The notes under the pieces are model-generated. The model saw only the letters and a program-made list of their open reading frames with translations. It ran no database searches and had not been told where the DNA came from. Below are positions 36,619 to 46,918 of a stretch of 64,000 nucleotides of DNA, piece by piece. Both the position numbers and the translations under genes were made by a program. The number at the start of each line of letters is the position of its first letter. The stretch's first letter is position 1. The DNA lies in the NCBI GenBank assembly GCA_951799445.1, contig OX637296.1, forward strand, positions 21,266,001-21,330,000, written 5' to 3'. The DNA is from Pseudisothecium myosuroides. Lineage: Eukaryota > Streptophyta > Bryopsida > Hypnales > Lembophyllaceae.

Positions 36619-37365
36619 GGATGATTGCAAAAAAAGATGGGGTCATTTTGTCAAAATTGGGATTTAGGCGCTAAATACTATGTATTTTAGAAGCCGCATA
36701 GAAAGCTTTTGCATCAATTTTGAGCTATTGATCATACTATAGATTATCTAAATTGTACTATTGACAAGACAACAAGTGTCCTTTGTGAATACTATGCAAT
36801 CTTAGTTATTTGTATCCACTAGTACTATGCCTCAATTTTCTATTAAAGAAGGATATGTTTGAACAGGTATTAATTTATAATAAATATGTCATAATGAAAA
36901 AAAATTAAAAGGTGATGAGAAATTGATGCCTTGATGGTGATTAGATTTCACCAAAAGAATGAATCTAAAACCATCATCAATGTTCAAAAGTGCTTGTTGG
37001 AGAGCCCTATTTGTACAAACAGGAAAGGCGTAAAATAATCTATTTTATATGCCCATAATACAAAATATGTCTGCATGTTGTGGAAATAGACCATGGAAAC
37101 TTAAGTCAATAATTTTGAACACTTGATAGTACTCAAAAAATTTTAACTTGAAAATGTGACAAACTAGAAAAATAGACTTTTAAATATAAAATTATTTTTT
37201 AAATTTAAAAAAAAGGATATAATTACAATAGAAACATCCATCTTCAATCTTCAATAAAAAAAAATTCAAGTTCATTGGATTTATACTTCAAAAACTATAG
37301 CGGATGATAAATCTGTTAATTTATGCGTCATATAAAAAAAAGACCGGTGTTTCTTGCAATCACAC
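36619..37365. mobile_element. ~747-bp GGGTGATTGC-family element, right arm
   Basis: Mirror of 15346-16092 with the same degraded termini and no visible target duplication. Confidence 0.6.
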
Positions 37366-37645
37366 ATCCCATAGATTTTCTAATGTTGTAGCTTGGATTA
37401 TTTGTTTATAATAGCCACGACCTAAATTTTACTAGATTTTGTCTATATTCTACAAAAATACAACCATAATGAATTCAATGATTACCACTATGTGGCTTCT
37501 ATACATAGCCATATGATTATTCATTATTTACATAGGGACACAATGAAGAGATACTTTTGAAATTCAATTGACAGTAGAGCTGCGTTAGAAATTTAAAAAG
37601 CTACACTAGTAGCCAAATAGACAAGAATAGTTTAATTTCCACTTA

Positions 37646-38400
37646 GGGTCATAATTGTAAAAAACACTTGTATTGAATATTTGTCAAGTAGAGAGTGACA
37701 AGCTTTTCTTTGCAATAATTTTTGCATGACCTGTATGAACTTGAAATTTTTATTGGAGATGGTTGTCTTGAGTGAAATAATATTATATATATTTTTTAAA
37801 TAATTAAAATCATTTTATATTTAAAAGACAATTTTGCTAATTTGTCACATTCTAAATTTTAGGATTTTTAAATACTATGGAATATTCAAAATTAACAATT
37901 TAGAGCTAAATTTTTTGTAGTCTATTCCAATAGTAGGAAGGCATGTTCCTATCAGGGGGGCATCAAAAAATATATTATTTTATATCCTTCACATTTATGC
38001 AAATAGGCTTCCTTAACTGATTGACTCTTTGTGCACACCGCAATTCTAAACATTGAATATGGTTTCAATCTCATTCTTTGGGTGAAATCTTGTGACCTTG
38101 AATTCCTTCCATATGATCAATTTTTATTTTCTTTGCAAATTGTTTTTCCTATTTTTTACAAATTAATCATTGAAGTATCTATTTTCTTGAAATTTTGCAC
38201 TTCTCTAGTTTTTCTACTTAGAGATTTTTTCTATGCTTTTATTTCCTAGGATAACTTCTTCTCACAAGTGTATACATTGATCATACTTTTAATATTTAAA
38301 AATAAATAAATTCTAATTTTATAATATTCCTTCCAAAAAGGTTGAAAATTGCCAAAGTAGAATGAAATCAACAGACCTATCATTCTTGCAATTATCTTGG
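37646..38400. mobile_element. Old GGGTGATTGC-family element, right arm
   Basis: Mirror of 14311-15065. Confidence 0.6.
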
Positions 38401-38609
38401 AAAGCTATATGATTGTGTTTTGAACAAAATTTGTAATATGTCTTTCTCTTTTCAAAAACAAATCAATCAAAAGTATACGTAGAACATTTTCTAATTTTTC
38501 TTTTATATACCAAAAAATATTCATAAATCCAATAAGCATAACTATGCGTAGGGTCCACAATGGGCTTCCTTCTTTAATGAAATAAAAATGAACACTTATT
38601 GAATTGATA

Positions 38610-38815
38610 GCGAATTTCATTAAAATGGTGCCATTCCGCAACTTTGGCACTTATACAAGTCAGACATCGTGTTTTGAAATCTATATTGTCCAAGATGGTT
38701 TAGACTGTGCGGTCTAAAACCTATACCCATCCTAGATGGTTTAGACCGGGTGGTCTGATAATGCGATAATGGAGTATGGAATTATTGGAATATCACCATT
38801 TTAATGGAATTTGCC
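38610..38815. mobile_element. MITE, right arm
   Basis: Mirror of 13896-14101, identical by eye. Confidence 0.7.
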
Positions 38816-39039
38816 ATATTACCACTTACTAGATGGTAATGGGCAAAATGAGATGGTAAACTCCATTTCATTTCTTCCATGGTAATTGATAAACTCTAGT
38901 AACTCCCTTGTGTGATACAATTTTCCATGGATATCGCTCCTCCATCTGGCCATTTTCTCCAAAGCAAGATGGATGACAAATGACAAATGGCATTCAAATT
39001 CGAATGCACGCTTCCGATCTTGATCGAGGCTACCCAGAT

Positions 39040-39335
39040 GGCCAATTTCATTAAAATGGCGATATTCATTAACTTTTGGCACTTTCACAATTCAAAACGG
39101 CCAGTCTGAAATCTGCATCTGTCCTACATTTTCGAAATCTACACTTGTCCTAGATATCTAAAATCTATACCAGTCCTAGATTTTTTAGAACGGCCAGTCT
39201 AAAATCTATATATGTTCTAGATGTGTGAAATCTGCAACAATCTTAGATGCCTAAAATCTATACTTGTTCTAGATGTTCAGAGCGAGCGGTCTAAAAAAAT
39301 GGCATAGGGAATATTGTCATTTTAACGAAATTGAC
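39040..39335. mobile_element. MITE with expanded interior, right arm
   Basis: Mirror of 13376-13671, identical by eye. It lies about 370 bp upstream of the first coding ATG of the arm gene, so it may be part of its promoter region. Confidence 0.75.
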
Positions 39336-39706
39336 CATCCAGGGGCTTAGTTTCAAAACTCTCTATAGCCTCCGTGTCTTCAATTAATTAAGGTCGTCTA
39401 CCCCGGCCGCTTGACTAATTAACAACTTAATTATGGTGGTCTTCTCCGTTTCGAATTCACTTGAATTTTCCCCGCCCGAGCTCCGTCATTCCAGGGGGCG
39501 CCGGCTTTGAGTTTCGTCTGCAACAGTAGTTGCTGCAAGTTAAGCTACTGTAGCTAAGCTCGGATCCACTACATGCTCGCTGCATCGATCTCTGCTTCCG
39601 TTTGTTTGTCAGTGCTAGCGCTGCTGTTGGTTTTGCTTTTGTACTCCAGTCTCCAGGAATAAGGTTACGCAAGGGCGAGCGCACGCGATCAAGGCGGTCT
39701 GTCCTG

Positions 39707-39900
39707 ATGGAGGAGCGGTCAGGGCTGGAGCAGGGAAGGACGCAGGTCGGTGAAGGCAGCAAGCTGAAACTGCAACAGGAGAATCGGGAAGAGTGCGAGA
39801 ATTCGAAGGCTCGTGCTGGAGGAGGCTCGCCCCCATCAATTGCAATGCGTGGGGATTTGCAGGGAGGCAGTCGTGATTCCGGAGCAAGTCCTTTTCATAT
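39707..39900 (+). CDS. Arm gene exon 1
   Basis: Opens with ATG (MEERSGLEQ) or an in-frame ATG at 39602, and ends at a strong donor AT|gtgagt in phase 2. The encoded segment is Glu/Arg/Ser/Gly-rich and looks disordered. The region is a GC-rich island directly after AT-rich DNA, consistent with a promoter-proximal first exon. I saw no TATA box close upstream. Confidence 0.6.
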
Positions 39901-42900
39901 GTGAGTAAATTCCTTTTGCGGGTAACGGGTTCCTCTTTTTCGATGTTCTGTACGTGCGAGCATGTGTGAGATCGTTTTTTGTGTACGTGGCTGGTCTGAT
40001 CACCCATCCGTGCAGTCGATGGTTCTACTGGTCAATTGGGAAAGGTAGGTTTCCAACCCTAAGTCGGAGACACTACGAATCGACTTTTCATGCACTGCTA
40101 TCTCTGGGCTTTAATTTGTCTCGATAACACAATATTATGTGTGCTTAAGACTGCTCTTTACTGTGCTACCTTATTCTCATTGCAAAATGTTGAGTTTTTT
40201 GGGAGTAACCAAAAAAATGCTCAGTACCTTCATTTTCTTCTTCGCAAATTAGGATCATTGCAATTTGTTCTCTTGAGTGCGTGCTGATTGACGTTAGCAT
40301 CATATCATCTTTAAACCGGGCATTGGTCACGAACGTGACCGCCTGCGGAACCCTTTCAGCAGCGCCTCCGCACGTGTATGTGCGTCCTGTAGGGCTCTCT
40401 GAAGATGAGACTGTTCATCGTTTGCCCAATACGCGCATGTACTGACTTTTTCTCGTCGTCCAGGGACTATTCGGAGATTCCACCAAGCCCACCAGCACAA
40501 GCGCCTGTCCAAGGTCCTGATCATGATCGAGCTGCTTTCGGCATCAGCAAGGCTGCTGAGGTAGCAGTACCAGCAACTGACAGTGTAGAGTCTAAACAGA
40601 CTCAGTCGCCGGGAGATTGCGTTGACGATCGTGACCTCTTAACTGGACCCAAGGGGAAAAGCCCAGCTGAAGGCGGAGTCAATGATAGTCATGACCCTGA
40701 TGGATTTTCTAAGAAACTTGATCTTGTTGGCCCTGCGCCTGCGCCTACAGGCTCCCACAGCTCTCACGAAGATGGGTCGCGGTCGCAGTCGAAGATGACA
40801 AGAGCCAAGGGCAGAAGCGTCCGCTCCGCATCGATTCCCTGGATAGGCCCTCCGTGCTCACGCTGCAAGTCTACGAGCTTCAGTATGAATACGGACGCCA
40901 ATGCCGAGTCAGTTGTCAACCGGATGCATTACCAATGCAACAACTGTAAGCAACATCTGTGTTCTATGGAGAAGGTGAGATCTTACAAGGTACGCATAAT
41001 TTCACTACTAGAGAAAGGGCCATTTGCAATGATCGATTTTGCAATAAAAATAGGAACTTTGAAATGGTTCGTACCTGTGTTGTTTTGGAGACTTCATGGT
41101 CAGTTGGTCACGATTCCCAGTTTCGAGCTAGTGTGAGTAGTGTTGTTGGAGGACGAGACATGAGGAATGAAAGCTTGGAAGGCTGCTTCGTTAATCATTG
41201 CAAGCATTGTAATTTAATCTTCTGAATGTGAAATACTGGAATTTTTAGGGAAAGATCACTGAAGACAGTGTCGGATCAAGAGTTATACACATGAGTACTT
41301 AAGTGCTGTTAGAGATGGGATAGAAGCCAACTATTAATATAGTTAGTTGAGAGCTGGACACCTTCTTTTCAATGTATCATTGAATTGTGAGCTTTTCGAT
41401 TTCATGTTACTTAAATCCTCCAAAAGCAGGTCTCAGTTCTCACCATTTGCTGCTTTTTGAAAAATATATACTGTGAGGATTATTTGTTTTAAACCCTAAT
41501 GCGAAGTTGTTGTTGTAAAATTAGCGTTCGGGGTCAAGGTTTAAGGTGGAGAATCGAGCAAAAAAGGGGGGTTCACAGCACACAAGGAAAGGAACGCGGA
41601 AAGGAATTGATGCGCGCGGGATCATCCAAGCAGTATTACCTCTGCCATTGGTGTTCAACTTCAATGATGCATTGCATCGCTTGTCAACCTTATTTTCTGA
41701 AAAATATATGTGACAGAATGAATACGTGTTGAATGTGTTGAATTCCAGATTTGTCAACCCCGATTAAATGCCGCCGCAGCTTCTAGAGCGGGCTAGAATA
41801 ATTAAGATCAAATAAATAAATCTCACACAATGATTCCACTGATTTTTTTGATTTTTTTTTTTGAACAATTTGATTCCACTGATTCAGAGAGTATATAAAT
41901 AGTCAATCATGTGTTTATTTCAACTGATCGTCACGTCAGAGAAATCGATCACTCGTTCTTACCTACTGTTTTGTTTCTTGACAGATGAGCAATCTAATAC
42001 CTAGCACGCTGGCTGCCTCAAACTCAATCCTGAAAGCCATGCCACCCCCCTCAACCCCAAACCTGAAAGCCATGTCACCTCGCTCAAACCCAAATCTGAA
42101 ACTCATGCCACCTCCCTCAAACCCAAATCTGAAAGCCATGCCACCTCCCTCAAAACCAAGCATGAAACTCATGCCACCTCCCTCATACACACGGAAACCA
42201 AATGTTTGCCTTCCCGACATTCAGGACTCTGCCTTTCAGAGCGCTAAAACCACACTTCCTCCGAGGAGTTCAAGCTACAGTGACAAGCTGCAAGACGACC
42301 ATTCTTCCAGGGAGTCGAACTTGCAGCTGTTTGTAGCTCCTGAAGCAGAGGAACGTTTCCCAGTGAAAATTGGGGAAGGGGAGGACGTCCTGGACCCCTT
42401 AGGTGCAAACCTTAAGGAGCCTCCTTCAAATCAATCCGCAAAGGGCAACCAGATGGAACCATCGTTTGCAAACGATGGCTTTTCGGTCGAGAGTCTTGGT
42501 GAAAACATTCAAGGTAACATAGAGCTTCGAATACTTATCATCTTCTGCACATTCTTCATGTAATTTGCTGGTGATCGAATGTCGATCCTGGGATGCCGAT
42601 CATTCTGATTGTTCCTGCATGTGGGAGTCCAGGCCATTGGAGCTCGCCTCTGGATGAAAATAAGGAAGGCAGTGGCGGCGGTACAGTAAGTGATGGTGGA
42701 CGTCCCTCAAATGGTCTCCCGTGCCCTAGCTGCAAGTCCACAAACACGCGATTCTGCTGGCCCGGCCGCTACTACTGCCACAACTGCTGGGATTACTGGA
42801 CTCTCGACCACTTTCAACAGCACGACGTCCAGCTACCTTCAAATCAGTCTGCGAAGGGGAAGGAGAAGGTGAAAGAAACACAGAATGAGGGTGCTGATCA

Positions 42901-44294
42901 ATTCTCGGGAAAGGGTCTAGGTGACAGTTCTCGTGGTAATCTACGATTACTCATTCCCTGGTGTGCATGGATTTCTTGATAGTTGGTGCTGTCTGCATGG
43001 ATTATACCATATTATATGGTACGTGAGATGGATCATGGGATCTTGGTCTACTTGACAGTTCCAGCCAGCATGCGCTGATGCCAATGATACTTGTGTGAAT
43101 TCAGGCGCCCACAGCTTGCCTTTGCACGGCAGTGAGGACGGCGGTGGCGGCTCTAATGAAGGACCTTTGAATGCTCCCAGCTGCTCGCGCTGCAAGTCCA
43201 CATTCACGCGACTCTGCACCTACGGCGTCTTCTGTGACGCCTGCGGGAAACACACGCCCTTCGCAGGGACCCGAGACCGCGAGGTTCGTTCGTATCATGT
43301 TTACTCAGCGTGTTGACTTCGTCAATCACGATACTCAGCTTAGAGAGTCGATTTACTTTCTAGCAGCTGTACGAAGCTCTATCGAATGATGGCTTTACAT
43401 ATTGAAGAATGTTTCTGGATTTATAACGGCCTTTCGCCCTTTCCATGAGCAAGCATGGGTTGGAGTGAGTTCCGTTCACAGTATCATCACGTTCCCTAAC
43501 GTAAAAGGGCAAAGTTTCCAAGATGTGAACACAGTTCGGGACACATGTAGCATTATGAACCTCCACTGCAGAATGTCCCTAGCCAGAAGAAACATCCTAC
43601 CTCCAGAGGTAGTCATACTGCAGGGTAGGTCCGCGATTCTACATTCTTACTTACATTTTCAGATAGTCCCGACTGAAATCTCAGACCTGAACCCAGTCCT
43701 AGTTTTGAGAGCTACCTATCCCCCTTGAATTTCGCAGTTTCGGTGCTTGGAAACACGCCAGGTTACCCATCATCCCCGAATTAATTGGCGTGTTAGTTTC
43801 AAGCGCCGAAATGGTGACATTCAAGTGTAAAGAGGTCTAGAAACTGAGACTGCCAGTGTAGATCGATCTCAGTAAGCCAGGTTAATTCCAGTTAGACAAT
43901 GAGTCGATGACCATACTGGCGACAAAATATGAGTGAAATGGTACGTCCGGTACATCAGTACAGGTGCACCACACTGATCGAGTAGAAGATGAGCGCTTGA
44001 ATTGGCAAATTTTTCTATTATTCTGACGTTTCGGGTCGTTTCCGGCTGCAGGTGCCAGCAAATATACCAAATCCACCAGTGCCCATGGTTCATGAAGTCT
44101 TCGACGCTGATGGTCGGAGCCAGGGCCACCAGCTGCAGTCGCTTCCACCTCCACGACGACCAATAATGGTAGATGCGTCGACCCAGACGGACCCGGTGGC
44201 AATGGTTCCTGTGGACAGCCGCTTCGGAAAGCATATTGTGCATGGGCTTCTCGCCACACACGATCATCAGGTACTTAATTGGACTCCAGCCTGA
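39707..44294 (+). CDS. Multi-exon protein with three Dof-like zinc fingers
   Basis: Seven exons fit together in phase: 39707-39900, 40016-40048, 40464-40974, 41985-42513, 42633-42935, 43105-43283 and 44052-44294, totalling 1992 bases or 663 residues. Cys-pair motifs lie near residues 207-237, 453-474 and 550-570. They begin like Dof fingers (CPSCKSTNTRFC in the second), but the loops between Cys pairs are 23, 14 and 13 residues, where Dof has 21. Between them are Ser/Pro/Gln-rich, disordered-looking stretches and an 11-residue repeat. Dof proteins normally bind AAAG DNA with one finger. Binding here is unproven because the loops are altered. The strongest donor for exon 2 (after 40044) breaks the frame; the weaker AG|gtttcc after 40048 restores it. 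An upstream in-frame ATG exists at 39602. The mirrored copy is at 8428-13004. Confidence 0.7.
40464..40974 (+). CDS. Arm gene exon 3 with first Dof-like motif
   Basis: Acceptor ctcgtcgtccag; donor ATGGAGAAG|gtgaga, or 15 bases later ACAAG|gtacgc, both in phase 0, so alternative donor use would add five residues. It encodes a Ser/Pro/Asp-rich stretch, a basic segment (KMTRAKGRSVRS) and then CSRC, 23 residues, CNNC. The three residues before the second pair (HYQ) align with RYQ of the paralogue's canonical-length finger. Confidence 0.7.
41892..41900 (+). promoter_or_regulatory. TATA-like box before exon 4
   Basis: TATATAAAT lies 85 bases before an ATG that begins exon 4 (41985), in a stretch with no other such word nearby and with a telo-box-like AAACCCTAA upstream at about 41491. 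It could drive a shorter transcript starting at that ATG and encoding fingers two and three only. The same ATG is immediately preceded by a good splice acceptor (gtttcttgacag), so both uses are possible. Confidence 0.35.
41985..42513 (+). CDS. Arm gene exon 4 with 11-residue repeats
   Basis: Phase 0 at the acceptor tttcttgacag, phase 1 at the donor CAAG|gtaaca. It encodes five 11-residue repeats, then a Ser/Glu-rich stretch ending in a PSNQSAKG module that recurs at the end of exon 5 and in the paralogue. No Cys pair is present. The exon begins with ATG, so it may also be a translation start for a shorter form. Confidence 0.7.
42021..42185 (+). repeat. 33-bp coding minisatellite, five units
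   Basis: Five tandem 33-bp units, each encoding variants of NPNLKAMPPPS. The left arm has four. The extra unit (NPNLKLMPPPS) is consistent with replication slippage or unequal exchange after the arms last converted. Confidence 0.9.
42633..42935 (+). CDS. Arm gene exon 5 with second Dof-like motif
   Basis: Acceptor gtgggagtccag and donor TCGTG|gtaatc, phase 1 at both ends. It encodes CPSCKSTNTRFC, which is close to the start of a typical Dof finger, but only 14 residues separate the two Cys pairs. The second pair is CHNC followed by W-D-Y-W-T, as in Dof proteins. The exon ends with the PSNQSAKGKEK module. A symmetric phase-1 exon of this kind can be duplicated without breaking the frame. Confidence 0.75.
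43105..43283 (+). CDS. Arm gene exon 6 with third Dof-like motif
   Basis: Acceptor gtgtgaattcag in phase 1. The most likely donor is CGCGAG|gttcgt in phase 0, which is not a strong site. It encodes a Gly-rich linker, then CSRC, 13 residues, CDAC. This is the most shortened loop of the three. Confidence 0.65.
44052..44294 (+). CDS. Arm gene exon 7, C-terminal part
   Basis: Acceptor tttccggctgcag in phase 0. It encodes a Pro-rich start, PPPRRPIMVDASTQTDP and a His-containing tail, with a stop at 44292-44294. A good donor CATCAG|gtactt after 44270 leaves open an additional 3' exon (possibly near 44763). The frame is intact in both arms. No known domain. Confidence 0.6.
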   Translation: MPANIPNPPVPMVHEVFDADGRSQGHQLQSLPPPRRPIMVDASTQTDPVAMVPVDSRFGKHIVHGLLATHDHQVLNWTPA

Positions 44295-46074
44295 CCGTTG
44301 AATCCACCTTGAATCTTCGTGGACGATTTAGTATATCTTGAATTAATGCTGCAAGTAATATTTAAACGAGAAAGCAGCTTGTTGCAGTGCAGTAACCCAA
44401 CAACCCCCAAAACGTTCCATGAAGCTAGCTGGAAGGTTACATTGAGCAGATATTTGGACGATTGTCGTTACAGCTTAGTTACCCGTTTAGTTTGATCAAA
44501 GGAAAGAATGTGTGCATGAGAACGTGACAGTTGATGTTGTGACACAGTTTGCACCTGATATAAGAGATAACTAGAGTGTGGTTATTTTGCTGCAATGCAT
44601 CAAGGTGCATGGTTGCATAACTTGATGACATTAGTGTTTAGCGAGAACTTATAAATGAAAAACTATTTGAATGAAGTTGTGAGGGACTGAATCGTGAGAC
44701 TGTTTGCGAATTAAAATTACCAGAGACTTGAACTGATCAATCGTGTATGCATCACCTCAGAGAAATCCTCCATTGTGACAACAGTCAGTGGTCTGAACAG
44801 CAGGTCGATGAGCGCAAGAGACGGAGGGGCGATTGAATCACTCCCGCAAGACTCAATTCGAATTAAGGGCCAGAATTTACTCTGACTGGCAGCTGATCGG
44901 TGGGAGCTTCAGTCTGATCCAAAGAAACTATCTGATGGCGTTTCTGAATCCAGCTTTAAGCTAGAAGGGTCTTGTTAGTACGTGAAACTTCTCACAAATT
45001 TTGACTTCATTTCCTTTGAGAGTCCGGCGACATTTTTGTCACGTCTTCTGATCTCCAGCTAGGGTTCGTTCCACAAACTTCAGTTGACAGCTGTTTGCAC
45101 TTCAAGATTATCTCTTGCAATGTGAAAATTGGCAACTTCATATTTTCAATCTGTTTTTCTGACTCCAGAAAACACAATCATTTCTTATGTTTACATTTCT
45201 CTCTGAATAAATTCGTGAATACTTGTGGTGAGTTGGTGACTGGCGTAAGTTACAATGTTTAATAGAATCATGTTATAATCAATACTAATAACTGTCTTTT
45301 GCATTTACAATTTTTGGATATTATTCACATTCGACCACATGAAAGACCATGATATAAGCAAATTGAACAAAAGCAATTCCTAAAGTAATTAGTTCAATTT
45401 GTAGGTTACAAGCGTAACATAGATTGGGAGTTCAATCCATTGTTATAAATGATAAGTTGAAGCAAGTATAGTTAATTTTGATAAATTGGCGGGATTTTGG
45501 ACTCCAAAAATTGTGGCATTTGGCATCTATATATTAAAGCTCTAAAAGCTAGGAATGGGGTAGATTTGAATTTCAAGCTTGTAACACTAAAGTGTTGAAC
45601 TCATGGAATTCTACCAATTTAACAAAATTGACATATTAGCCTATTAGGCTAGATGTAGAGTGGATCTTTGAAATCTTCAATTCATTTTCTTTTTGTTATC
45701 TTATAGCCATGGTTTAATGATTTTATTATTATTTGGATACATTGTTAACTCCCTAATTTTCTCCAAATTGCATACCTAAATGGTGAATGGTCCTATATGT
45801 AGCAATACAATTTTCTATGATTCACCTTGTAAGGGAATATTGTTCTCATTGGGCAAAGATTTAGTGTAGGAATTTGCTACCAAATATATGATTAGAGTTG
45901 GTAAATTGGTTTGACAAAATGCTTAAAAATGAAAGATTTGTTGTTTTTTGATACAAATTTTAAAAAGAAAAATAATATCCCAACAATTTTGGCATCTTTT
46001 TTTAGAAATATTTTTGGCTAATTCCTTGACTACCAAAAAATAAAGCAAATTGAAAAAAGATTGTTATAACTTAT
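44295..46074. other. Right-arm DNA downstream of the arm gene
   Basis: Mirror of the left-arm outer part without its insertions. No convincing gene. A short conserved open frame with a basic end (QQVDERKRRRGD) occurs near 44785-44820 in both arms in one reading frame, but the phase does not follow from exon 7. Confidence 0.4.
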
Positions 46075-46814
46075 GGGTCATTGCAAGAAAGAGTGTCAGA
46101 GTTTGTTCCACTTTGGCTGTTTTCAGCTAGTACTCCAGTACTCATGAACTTTTGCATATGAATTTTTAAAAATAAAATAAAATAAGGATAATTAGTATAA
46201 TACTAAAAATAGCATATCACCAAAATTTCAGACCTAAAAAATATGTGAGTCAAAAGTTATTCACAGAAGAAAAAAGCTGAAATTTTGAAGAAAATACATA
46301 CTCTGACATTTTAATTTGTAAAAAATAGGAAAAAATATTTTCAAAGAAACAAAAAATAGAAAGTTTGGGAAGACTTTATGATGAAGAGATTTAAACAGAA
46401 AAATTATCTTGAAACCATCTTCATTGTTTAGAACTGCGCGCACAAGGAAGCCTTCTTTGCAAGGACGTGGGGGACATAAAATAAATTATTTTTTAATACC
46501 CCTTGGTAGAAACATGAGTTCCTACTACGCAAATAGATCATAGAAATTTCAACTCTAAATCATTAAATTTGGGGACTCCATAGTACTCAAAATCCCTAAA
46601 ACACAAAACGTGACATATTAATTTAATTGATTTTTAAATATAAGATGATTTTTTTTAATTTCTGAAAAATATGAGATATAAATACACTCAAGATATACAT
46701 CTCCAATAAAAATCTCAAATTCATGCAAGTCAAGCTTAAGAAGTTATTGCAAAAGAAAGATTCGACACTCCGTTTGTGACAAATATCCAGTACCAGTGTT
46801 TCTTGCAATGACAT
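46075..46814. mobile_element. GGGTCATTGC-family TIR element in right arm only
   Basis: A 740-bp element starting GGGTCATTGCAAGAAAG and ending GTTTCTTGCAATGACAT (last two bases changed). It is flanked by TTAT (46071-46074, 46815-46818). The left arm at about 5355 has no element, so insertion post-dates palindrome formation or was not homogenised. Non-coding. Confidence 0.85.
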
Positions 46815-46918
46815 TTATAAGCAGCAAATAATACTAGTTTAGTACTATAATGTTTTTCTATCTTCTACTTTTCCATAAGGATGGTTTTTGCCTTATATTT
46901 TTACTCCTGGGTGATTGC

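Larger units (their letters stand above)
34021..46905. repeat. Right arm of a large palindrome
   Basis: Reverse complement of 5285-18690. The inner edge is abrupt at about 34021, directly after the rearranged repeat copy. At the outer end, similarity resumes on the far side of the element at 46075-46814 and continues to about 46905, where the transposon nest begins. It lacks the two MITEs and the 1-kb Dof fragment of the left arm, and carries one extra 33-bp coding repeat unit. Confidence 0.93.

Noticed and set aside
43869..44267. 132-codon and 125-codon ORFs opposite exon 7 (and mirrors at 8455-8853)
   Set aside because: They are shadows of the exon 7 frame. The two overlapping frames show several amino-acid differences between arms, whereas the exon on the other strand is unchanged.
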